From: Amoebophrya sp. A120
Taxonomy: Eukaryota; Sar; Dinophyceae; Syndiniales; Amoebophryaceae
Reading direction: 5' to 3'
Assembly: GCA_905178155.1 (NCBI GenBank)
Contig: CAJINV010000009.1
Location: forward strand, 2,271,373-2,335,372
Length of the DNA: 64,000 nt
The position numbers and the translations under genes are program-made. The notes under the pieces were generated by a model, which was not told the DNA's origin, ran no database searches, and worked only from the letters and a program-made list of their open reading frames with translations. Below, piece after piece: positions 44,411 to 53,109 of this stretch (the stretch's first letter is position 1; each line of letters starts with the position of its first letter).

Positions 44411-45862
44411 TCACGGCTTTGGTTCATTTGGCAGGACACCCATAAATCCAGTTCCAGGTGCAGGCACTCCTGGGATCCCGGGCGGCGCAGGACCCCACAT
44501 TGGTGCCACCTCATGCGGAAGTCCAGTCGAGTTCTCCGGCGGACCTCCCCACACCATCACCGGAGTCTGGAGTAGATATGGATTGTCGCTTATGGTTATC
44601 GACGAAAAAAACAAGGCATATACTCCGCTACAGCTGCCAGCCGAAGCAAACACTAAAAACGAGCGAAAATCAATGACGAGACGTGGTAGAAATGGTGGGC
44701 AGGAAAAAAGTAACTGAACACATAAAGGCAAAGCTCAAAAAGGCTCTAGCTCTCGAGTATGTACCTCTGGCGGCAGCTTTGTGTCCGGGTACCACCCCGC
44801 GGCCTTTGCGGCGGCCTTCGATGCAGCAGCGAATTCTGCGGCTCCGAAGGGAGCGGGGACCTGCGCTGCAAAGTACTCCGGAGCGCCTTCTTCGGCCTGG
44901 ACTTTGTAGGCGTCCACACCCGTCACCGCGATTTCGTCTGGCGGCGCCGGCGTGACAAAACACGGCGTGACGGCCGGCACACCACCCCCGCACGGGATCC
45001 CGTACTCGGAAGTCTGCTCGTCGCACTTCGACACGCAGTCCAGCACCTTGGATCCGGCTTCCGGACCCGGGTTCCCCGCGCCATAGCAGGACACGGTGCC
45101 GACACCGCCCACCTCGCAGGGCCCACACGTGGACTCGGTTTGGCCGTTCAGGTCGTACTGGATCCACATGCACTTCGTTTCGGACGCGTCCCCCTTGCTC
45201 ATACACTGGTTCTTCGTGATCTGCTTATCCAGCACGTCCGTGCAGGGACTCACCTTCGTCAGTACCTCCTGGTGGCCGCACGCCATGTCGCACTTTACTA
45301 CTTTCTGCATCGCGAAGACGCTCTGCTCCGCCGGACACGGCACACTTGTTTCCCCGAAGGTGCAGGGAAGACACAGCGACGGCGCGTTCTCGAGCTGCAA
45401 GAACATGCAGTGTTGTGCGTTACCCACGTCCAAGCTATGGCGATGTCAACTATCTCAGCAGAAACGTTCTCAAAAATTTTTGGACCAGCACTTTTCTGGC
45501 CATACCATCGGGAATTAACAACGTTCTCAAACCATAAAAATTTTGAGAATCTTTTTGTTGAGATAGTTGACGTCGCCATACAAGCAGCGCTTCTCATCTC
45601 CATGAAACTGTGTGCATGGCGAGTCCGGTTCGGTCAGCTGCAACAGGTTGAGAACGGGAGCAAGATGGGCGTGGCTCGGGCTTCTTGCTGGAAGATGCAC
45701 CTCCTTAAAGAGTCGAAGTCCCAGGGCACCAACCACATGTTGAAGCAAATAGCTCAGCACAAAAGAAAGCGACTGAAAAAGTAGTCGCTTTTTCCGTAAT
45801 CCCACAAACGACATCTCCTCGACTGCACGCAGCACCGCAGGCAGCGGAAACTGCAAAGACAC
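44411..45862 (-). CDS. Cys-rich secreted or membrane protein, copy 1 (carries element C)
   Basis: Three coding pieces: 45862-45581, 45430-44765 and 44566-44411; sum 1104 nt, 367 aa. The first junction is element C; the second is a GT-AG intron in phase. The N-terminus has a hydrophobic stretch (LLFQSLSFVLSYLLQHVVGAL), probably a signal or anchor; an internal Met 17 codons in would suit a signal peptide better. Then comes a domain with about 18 cysteines, including CMFLQLENAPSLCLPC, VVKCDMACGH, CTDVLDKQITKNQC and STCGPCEVGGVG, which suggests disulphide-bonded extracellular modules. The last exon is Pro/Gly-rich (GPAPPGIPGVPAPGTG). Its partner at 51.6-52.9 kb is nearly identical but lacks the element and the true 3' end. 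Family not recognised. Confidence 0.75.
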
Positions 45863-46100
45863 GACCTGAGTAATCCCTTACATTTTTCGTTTCTTGTTTC
45901 TACAGAACATCTCCATCTACCAGTGCCCTGCGCGGCTGCTACCCTGAAGGAACACGCACAGAAGCAAATTTCGCTCGAGAGTTTAATACCACATTCTCAA
46001 TGCCGTGACGTCTACGGACTTGAAGACGGTGAACAAAAGCGCGCCGAAGATATCATATCTTTCGCGGAGTGGTAGTGTGCGAAGTCAATCCGCGGGGTCG
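44495..46100. repeat. segmental duplication, copy 1 (1.6 kb)
   Basis: Matches 51639-53109 almost base for base. The shared block starts CCACATTGGTGCCACCTC and ends GCGGGGTCG. The main difference is element C plus one CAAGC (150 bp) present only here. Copy 1 also continues into the gene's genuine last exon on the left, so this is likely the older locus. Confidence 0.9.
45436..45580. mobile_element. introner-like hairpin element C in the Cys-rich gene (145 bp), empty site known
   Basis: Flanked by CAAGC at 45431-45435 and 45581-45585. The arms of about 49 bp are inverted repeats with few mismatches (TATGGCGATGTCAACTATCT on the left; the complement of TATGGCGACGTCAACTATCT on the right), so nearly the whole element is a hairpin. 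The paralogue has the uninterrupted site with a single CAAGC at 52584-52588. Gene-strand ends read G|TATGG...CCATA|G, compatible with GT-AG splicing and one added codon, or with exact excision. Confidence 0.95.
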
Positions 46101-46126
46101 TGAATCGAACTCCTCCAATCTCATAA

Positions 46127-46272
46127 TTAATATCAAGCCACGCAATTCAAAAGAAAAACGCAGGACTCGTCGAAGTCTTAATACCCGAAGAGCCATAGCC
46201 TTGGTGAGTTTGGTAGTATTTGTCATATGTTATTGAGATGTCGTAGGTCCGCAATTTGGTGGACTCCTTTCC
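46127..46272 (-). pseudogene. stray copy of ATG3 exon 3 with flanking intron, frame broken
   Basis: Matches ATG3 exon 3 and part of its downstream intron (4717-4860). It reads [14 protein letters not shown] and then loses frame through a 2-bp insertion (CCAAACTCACC against CCAAACACC). The GTAAGG donor is also lost. Similarity stops abruptly at CCTTTCC, inside the exon. Non-functional. Confidence 0.85.
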
Positions 46273-46404
46273 TCAAAAACTCACATCTTTCTTCCTACGC
46301 ATCTCGTTTCGACGGAGCCGTTGCCGAACCAATCACTCCACCACGACTGCACGGCCAGCCATGCCCACTCCGGAAGCGCGTTAAACCTTTGTTTTGATTC
46401 AATA

Positions 46405-47769
46405 TCAGTGGGAAATGACTGAAGAAGTTGCTCTAGTATGGCTGTGCTTTGTTTCCCCAACGTGGACGAGATGAGCAAAGTGAATTGTAGGATGAGTTTC
46501 ATCTTCCAGGAGGCTCCAACAGTGTAAGAACCAACAAGAATACCAGAATTGGTAATTGCTTGGCCACTCCCGGTGGTAGGAGTGGCATTCCTCCCCCGAC
46601 ACGGAAAACCCTGCTTTTGTCATCAAATTTCCTAGCTCTTGTGCGCCAAATCCCGCCAGATGTTGATTGATGTCTTTTCCGTCGTAGGTTTCCGCCAACT
46701 CCGTGTACCATGGCACCACCGCCACAAACACCCCGGTCCTCGGTTTCACCTTCTTGTAAATCTTTCGCAGTTCGCACAACGCGCACTCCAAGTGCTCCAA
46801 GACGTGGTGGGTCAGGATCAAATCATACGTGTCGTCCGGGAGTTTCTCCACGTTGTCGACGGTCGCGTTGATGCCGAACTTCGGTCTGAGAACCGTGTCT
46901 GCGTGATCCCGGGCGGCCGGGTTGACTTCGACGCCGATAGCCTCGAGAGAACAGCCGATTTGAGGCGCGGACTTACCTGTTTTCATTAAGACACCAAGAT
47001 TAATACAGCAGGATTGGCGAGCTTACCGAACATAACGGCATCATGGGTCGTGCAACAGATGTCAGAGTACTTGTACTTCTTCGTGCCGTCCTTTCCAGTT
47101 CCAGTACAACGTCAACGTGAAGAACGTAGAATTATTTCCGTCAACGTGAAGAACGAAGATACCGTCCTTTGCCGGAAACTTGAAGACTTCTTGATTTCGC
47201 AGCGACGATATGATGTGCCCCGAGCTGGATCCGAACTCTGCGCATCTCGTATCAGGGCGCACGAACTCCCTCCAGTAGTGCGCCTGTGCGCGCGAGCCAA
47301 ACTCGTTCATGCTTAGCTGCCACTGTTGGTACTTACTGTCGTAGTGGGACGTCACCTCCTTCGAGCCGCCACTTGCGGTTGCCGCGGCATTTGCTTGCTC
47401 TATTGCTGTAGAGGAGGACGAGGCCGAAGCGCTGCTCGATGAACTGCTCTCGCTGGTTACAGCTGCCGTCGCCGTCGGTGCTGCAGTCGCTTTCTGCTCC
47501 GCTTCTGTGGATGTCGTACGGTCACCAGATGACGTGCTGCTCGTCCCACCTCCTCGCGCTAGCATTGGAACAGGAGGAGCTGAAGACCCTGTTCTTGCTG
47601 CACCTCCGCCCGGTCCAATGTTGTACATGCTCACTCTGCAAGCCGTGCTGCCGGATGTTGCACTAGACGACGCCGTCGCGCGGTCACGGAGACAGACCAA
47701 TCCCATCGTGCTCGCTCCAAGCAGAAGCCCGCTCCAGAACTTCCCGTCAGAACCGTACGACAGAGCCAT
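46405..47769 (-). CDS. class I SAM-dependent methyltransferase (Methyltransf_11/23-like)
   Basis: Two exons, 47769-47163 and 46976-46405, in phase through a GT-AG intron; 1179 nt, 392 aa. The N-terminus has a probable anchor (FWSGLLLGASTMGLVCL), then Ser/Ala/Thr-rich linkers up to about residue 150. The enzyme part has HYDSKYQQWQ, REFVRPDTRCAEFGSSSGHI (motif I), IGVEVNPAARDHADTV (motif II), ATVDNVEKLPDDTYDLILTH with HVLEHLE (motif IV and post-IV), and a PGG-like RTGVFVAVVPWYTE. The combination VLEHL with GVEVNP is typical of enzymes acting on small molecules, lipids or glycans. Substrate unknown. The intron contains an internal direct repeat (CGTCAACGTGAAGAACG). Its 5' flank is module X', copied from the ATG3 region. 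Confidence 0.75.
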
Positions 47770-47826
47770 CCTTGATTTTCTCGTCTCTGCAATACCTGCT
47801 GTGCCTAGCGAAAAGTTGTAAGTGGC

Positions 47827-48637
47827 TTACTTATCGGCAGGGCAAAACCATGACAAAACGAATGCAGCTGAGCTGCAGGACCTGCGATCTTGTTGTTGAT
47901 CTTCTTCTTCATCTTGATCTTTGTCTTTCACTTCCTCTGTTCGGAAAAATAAAAAAACATCGGAGTAGAGGGCAAGAACAAACCAAGATCCCGCCAACCC
48001 TCTTCCTGGGGAAAAGCTTCTGTTTCTGCATCGATGTGGATCTCCGGAATAGTGTAGTCGGGCTTCTCCGACTATGGTGGTTTTCGAGTAAACTGTTCTT
48101 GCGGTCTGTCAAAAAGGTGTAGCCCTGTTGTAAGTAGAGCTGTGACCTGTCCAGCTCAACATCAGGACGTGCAGGGCACGAAGCCAGAAACGCTCACTCT
48201 ACGGCATTGCCAGCAACAACTCCAACTACACGCGGGATCCGCAATCGGGAACGCAATCACCGTGTTGCAGCAACATGTCTGAATTGTTTTGAAAAAGTTG
48301 AAGAAGTGTGTGTCATTGCAAGCATTCCCCAGACCGGTTTTTGGGGGCCTCCGCTGCGGGCTGCCTGCGCTAAAGTTCGATATCCATGGTGAAGTCGTAA
48401 TCAATAGTCGGGACGACAGAGGAGATAAACTTCAAGAAGACGAACAAAGCCAGATCGTGGCGCGGCTGCAGGCCCTGCTCCATCCAATCCCGGATAACCT
48501 TCTTCATCACTGCTGCGTGCTGTTATCATTTGGATTACCTTCCAAGAAAAACTTCCCGCATTTGTATTTTCGAAGTAGCATTTCGTGATCGGTGCATACA
48601 GCCATTCGATTAATAGCAAAAAAAGGTCTTTTTGTTG
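47827..48637. repeat. duplicated module X', copy of ATG3 3' region
   Basis: Partner of 3670-4475 in the same orientation. It begins 58 bp 5' of the start codon of the SAM methyltransferase gene and ends at the minisatellite. Small differences include loss of several short segments near 47930. Confidence 0.85.
48370..48519 (-). pseudogene. isolated copy of the last ATG3 exon
   Basis: A 150-nt segment equivalent to ATG3 exon 5. Acceptor AG, reading frame ([35 protein letters not shown]) and stop codon are all preserved. No upstream ATG3 exons are attached; the DNA 5' of it is a minisatellite. It is treated as a gene fragment although the exon itself is unbroken. Confidence 0.8.
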
Positions 48638-48654
48638 TTTGAAGTTAGGGTGTC

Positions 48655-49340
48655 CAGGAGCGGCAGCCGGCAGGCAGAGGCCAGGCAGGGGCGGTAGCCG
48701 GCAGGCAGAGGCCAGGGGCGGCAGCCGGCAGGCAGAGGCTAGCGGCGGCCGGCCGGCCGAGGCTAGCGGGAGCCGGCGGGCCGGGGCGAGCGGCAGCCGG
48801 CAGGCCGGGGCGAGCGGCAGCCGGCAGGCCGGGGCTAGCGGCAGCCGGCAGGCCGGGGCTAGCGGCAGCCGGCAGGCCGGCGCTAGCGGCAGCCGGCAGG
48901 CCGCAGGCAGCGGCAAAAAGGGGCCAGCGGCAGGCTGGGGCAAGCGGCAGGAAGAGGCTAGCGGCACGCAGGGAGAGGCCAGCGGCAGGAAGGGGCCAGC
49001 GGCAAGCGGGGGCCAGCGGCAGGGAGGCCAGCGGCAGGCAGAGGCCAGCATGCGAGCGGCAGGAAGGGGCCAACATCAGGTAGAGGCCAGCGGCAGGCAG
49101 CCGGAAGGCCGAGGCTAGCGGCGGCCAGCCGGCGGGCCGAGGCTACCTTGCGGCAGGCAGCGGCGGGCAGAAGCCAGCGGTAGGACTAGCGGTAGCCGGC
49201 AGGCAGGGGCTGGGGGGCGGCAGCCGGCGGGCAGAGGCTGGCGGCAGCCGGCAGGCAGAGGCCAGCGGCAGCCGGCAGGGGCTAGCGCGCGGCAGTCGGC
49301 GGGCTAGCGGCAGCCGGTCGGCAGACAGGCCGACAGAGAG
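48655..49340. repeat. GC-rich minisatellite with a 24-bp core unit
   Basis: Irregular array of units like GCGGCAGCCGGCAGGC plus 6-10 further bases. The central part (about 48785-48905) has near-perfect 24-bp periodicity, so every frame repeats with an 8-residue period. Open frames on both strands here are products of this periodicity rather than genes. Confidence 0.85.
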
Positions 49341-49536
49341 TCGCCCTGGCAAGCCGGAGCGGGGCAAGCAGCTGGCGCGGGTTTGTCACGAGCCGGCGCG
49401 CGAACGCGCACAACGCCCCCACTGACATCGGGCCCCCTGTCCCTGTCTCCTTGGAGTTTATTCCGCCACCGACTTACCGGTCGCAACCGACAACCCCAAG
49501 ACCAGGCGAGCCCAGCAGGGCTCGCCCCGAGGCTTG

Positions 49537-51627
49537 TTACAAATTATTTCCACTTTCAGGATTTCCATTCTGAGGCTGTCGCATCGGCTCCCAGATGAAG
49601 TTCGCCAGGGTGTCCTTCACGCCGTTCTCGATTATCAAATGCAAAAGTGTCTGGGTCTGGAAGAATGCAACTTGTGATGCTGCATTTGGATTCCAAAAAA
49701 ATCTGTATTGCATGAGTACCAAAGGGAATGCAATTTTTGCTACGCTGAGAAGGCATTTGTCATGCATACCCGACTGCACCTCATCAAAAACCTTTGCACC
49801 GTCGCCGCAAGCAGCTTCGGACGCAGGAGAGGCGTTTGTCATGCGGAATATGCATCAAGAAGCCCTCAAAAAATCTGTATTGCTAGGGTAGGCATCACAG
49901 ACATCATAGCTCACGCAAAACGTGCATGACAAGTGTCAGAATCTTCCAGACCCAGACACTTTTACATTTGATATCGATGCAGTCCACGCCAAACCACCGG
50001 GACTCCGTGCTGGAAGCGCCCGTGTGCTTCTGTCGGAGCTTGTTCATCACCGCGGTGTTCTTTGTCGCTCGCGCTCTTCACGATCATAAATGAGTCGTGG
50101 ATAGATCGTTCGGCCTCGTCGACAAACTGCTGAGCGCCTCCACGGATAATCAATGTTGCGGCCTTTGTGTTCTCGCAGTCTTTGAAGAGGTTCCACCTGT
50201 GATGTTGTATCAAGATCAACATGCTCAATCAATCAATAGAGCATGTTCTTGTTGACAAATAAAGTTGTGCTATGAAGATGTTGTGCTATGAAGATGTTGT
50301 GCGAAGACGATTTGCACGATGTGCAGCCGATTTTTTTAGCAGAAGACTTGGGAAAAAACCAAGACGATGCTGGAAAAGAATCATGACCATGAGCCTGTCA
50401 AACAAAACCATGTATCAAATCCTACCTCTCCGCTCCGATCTGCACCTCTTCAAACTTTCCACAGGATCCCAAGACGCTCGGGTCCAGCCCCACGGTAACT
50501 GTCGTCTGGACCGCCGCCCCAGTGGCGCGTCTCGTCCTGTCCAAATCGGCGTGCTCGACCCGGCCGGCGCAGAAAATGTCGCGGTCGGCGAAGTACTGGG
50601 TGGCGAGGTCGCCGATAGCGAGCTTGGAGAGGACGACGTTGGCACCGGATTCAGCGATGTTGTCCAGTTTCTCGTAGATGATATCTGTCGTGGGGATATT
50701 GTAATGCTTTAGTCGGAGAAGTAGACGACGATAGCGATACAGGAAGTGGGCAGTTGTCATCTTACATTATGCTTGCATCATAGAAGCCATAGGCTCTGGC
50801 TCTTCATTTTGTGCTGATCGATAATTGTAGAAGTACATCTGTTGAACAACAAACAAAAAGCTGCAGATCAATACTCCATTCCGCATCGACAATGGCCTGG
50901 AACTTGCTGGGGTCGGCGATTCTGATTTCTGCGTTGTCCTTTTCGCTCTTCAGTTCCAGCTCCAAGTTCAAAAGTAAGAATTTTGGCTTCACAGAGCTCC
51001 TGGGCTGCTGCTCGAAGCCAGCGTAGGAGAAGGTTTTCTTGAAGGCAACGCCATTGATCAGCGTGGAATCCATCACACTGCCGCCCGTGACCTGATGTTG
51101 AGTAGATGAAAGTTTTTCATTTTCTCTGGTGTTTTCAGTTATGCTCTCTTTCTTCTATCTTCGTGTTCTTCGTGCCACAGTTTATTACAGGGCCTGCGTA
51201 AAAGGCAACATCTGGTGCAACACAAATTCAACATTATAGATACCTTTTTGATTCCGATTCCTCGGTAGTCCAAGTCGTCGCCTAGAATCTGGATCGCGCG
51301 AACGACCATTTCGGAAAAGAATTCCTTGTAGTCAGCCACCAATTTTGAGTTCAGGGTCGTCTCCGCTGTTGTGTATTTAGAAAAGCAGGATGGAGATTCT
51401 GTTAACAGGCTGCAGAACGAGCGCCAAAACGCTACATGTAACGCCAGTGTAACAAAACCTTTGCACCAGATGGAGATTTGAAGCGACACGAAAAAAGAGA
51501 AATCCATGCAAAAAATCATACCGCATTTCCGCAGCATGTTTGTCTTCTCTGCCGGGTCTTTTGTGGACAAATCGATGCTGATGTCCTTCAATTTCTGCAG
51601 CGCCAGCTCTGCCGCTTTGCGGTAGAG
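49537..51627 (-). pseudogene. CCT7: truncated CCT-eta (CCT7) chaperonin gene, decayed
   Basis: Six exon pieces: 51627-51522, 51365-51244, 51091-50875, 50684-50426, 50196-49974 and 49627-49537. The introns of the first five pieces are GT-AG and in phase; the last junction is element D. The protein is clearly TCP-1 eta: [74 protein letters not shown] and FGVDCIENGVKDTLANFIWE. CCT subunits form the cytosolic folding ring. Three faults: the first ~130 residues are missing where the segmental duplication abuts; about 60 residues after FMIVK (the GGGA-containing segment) are deleted with a frameshift near 50060; and the end after WEP does not match CCT7. Assembly error is possible, but the left and right edges coincide with repeat junctions. 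Confidence 0.85.
49633..49973. mobile_element. introner-like hairpin element D in the CCT-eta fragment (341 bp)
   Basis: Flanked by TCGAT at 49628-49632 and 49974-49978. Arms match those of A and B (TATCAAATGCAAAAGTGTCT). The left interior is about 90 percent like B (GGAAGAATGCAACTTGTGAT), with an extra ~80 bp in the middle. Contains GCATGACA and TGTCATGC. Excision with one TCGAT gives VDCIENGVKD, matching the conserved CCT-eta sequence. Neither GT nor AG is available at exact junction positions. Confidence 0.9.
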
Positions 51628-52865
51628 CTGTGAAAGTTCCACATTGGTGCCACCTCATGCGGAAGTCCAGTCGAGTTCTCCGGCGGACCGCCCCACACCA
51701 TCACCGGAGTCTGGAGTAGATATGGATTGTTACTTATCGTTATCGACGAAAAAATCTAGGCATATGAATGTCGACGAATATTCCGCTACAGCTGCCAGCC
51801 GAAGCAAACACTAAAAACGAGCGAAAATCAATGACGTGGTAGAAATGGTGGGCAGGAAAATAGTAACTCAACACATAAAGGCAAAGCTCAAAAAGGCTCT
51901 AGCTCTCGAGTATGTACCTCGGGCGGCAGCTTTGTGTCCGGGTACCACCCCGCGGCCTTTGCGGCGGCCTTCGACGCAGCAGCGAATTCTGCGGCTCCGA
52001 AGGGAGCGGGGACCTGCGCTGCGAAGTACTCCGGAGCCCCTTCTTCGGCCTGGACTTTGTAGGCGTCCACACCCGTCACCGCGATTTCGTCTGGCGGCGC
52101 CGGCGTGACAAAACACGGCGTGACGGCCGGCACACCACCCCCGCACGGGATCCCGTACTCGGAAGTCTGCTCGTCGCACTTCGACACGCAGTCCAGCACC
52201 TTGGATCCGGCTTCCGGACCCGGGTTTCCCGCGCCATAGCAGGACACGGTGCCGACACCGCCCACCTCGCAGGGCCCACACGTGGACTCGGTTTGGCCGT
52301 TCAGGTCGTACTGGATCCACATGCACTTCGTTTCGGACGCGTCCCCCTTGCTCATACACTGGTTCTTCGTGATCTGCTTATCCAGCACGTCCGTGCAGGG
52401 ACTCACCTTCGTCCGCACCTCCTGGTGGCCGCACGCCATGTCGCACTTTACTACTTTCTGCATCGCGAAGACGCTCTGCTCCGCCGGACACGGCACACTT
52501 GTTTCCCCGAAGGTGCAGGGAAGACACAGCGACGGCGCGTTCTCGAGCTGCAAGAACATGCAGTGTTGTGCGTTACTCACGTCCAAGCAGCGCTTTTCAT
52601 CTCCATGAAACTGTGTGCATGGCGAGTCCGGTTCGGTCAGCTGCAACAGGTCGAGAACGGGAGCAAGATGGGCGTGACTCGGGCTTCTTGCTGGAAGATG
52701 CACCTCCTTAAAGAGTCGAAATCCCAGGGCACCAACCACATGTTGAAGCAAATAGCTCAGCACAAAAGAAAGCGACTGAAAAAGTAGTCGCTTTTTCCGT
52801 AATCCCACAAACGACATCTCCTCGACTGCACGCAGCACCGCAGGCAGCGGCAACTGCAAAGACAC
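51582..52865 (-). CDS. Cys-rich secreted or membrane protein, copy 2 (uninterrupted, 3' end chimeric)
   Basis: Exon 52865-51918 (948 nt, 316 codons) equals exons 1 and 2 of copy 1 joined without element C, which fixes the ancestral sequence as EKRCLDVSNAQHC. A GT-AG intron leads to a short exon starting at 51710. The duplication ends at 51639, so the Pro/Gly-rich tail of copy 1 is replaced by DNA from the CCT-eta fragment; the frame would run WNFHSSTAKRQSWRCRN and stop near 51582. The cysteine pattern of the main domain is fully conserved, and the two copies differ by only a few residues (for example DVSN for DVGN). It may still be functional with an altered tail. Confidence 0.7.
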
Positions 52866-53109
52866 GACCTGAGTAATCCCTTACATTTTTCGTTTCTTGT
52901 TTCTACAGAACATCTCCATCTACCAGTGCCCTGCGCGGCTGCTACCCTGAAGGAACACGCACAGAAGCAAATTTCGCTCGAGAGTTTAATACCACATGCA
53001 CATTCTCAATGCCGTGACGTCTACGGACTTGAAGACGGTGAACAAAAGCGCGCCGAAGATATCATATCTTTCGCTGAGTGGTAGTGTGCGAAGTCAATCC
53101 GCGGGGTCG
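51639..53109. repeat. segmental duplication, copy 2 (1.5 kb)
   Basis: Partner of 44495-46100, same orientation. Its left edge cuts into an intron of the CCT-eta fragment and its right edge falls inside the last codons of the METTL24-like gene, so both neighbours were altered by its arrival. Confidence 0.9.
52584..52588. other. empty insertion site corresponding to element C
   Basis: A single CAAGC between GTC and AGCGCTT, in otherwise identical flanks. Copy 1 has CAAGC, 145 bp of element C and CAAGC again at this point. This gives the exact target and shows that the 5-bp repeat was made on insertion. Confidence 0.95.

Noticed and set aside
48370-48519. Second functional ATG3 gene
   Set aside because: Only the last exon is present; exons 1, 2 and 4 are absent and the exon 3 copy lies on the wrong side with a frameshift.
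48401-49118. Long frames encoding Pro/Leu/Ala/Cys/Arg or Gly/Ser/Arg repeats
   Set aside because: They arise from the 24-bp minisatellite, whose period is a multiple of three, so any frame without a stop in the unit stays open.
49700-49842. CCT-eta C-terminus inside element D (segment reading ASEAACGDG)
   Set aside because: It resembles AASEAACL only over a few residues, lies within the ~80-bp extra part of the element and is not joined to the conserved exon.
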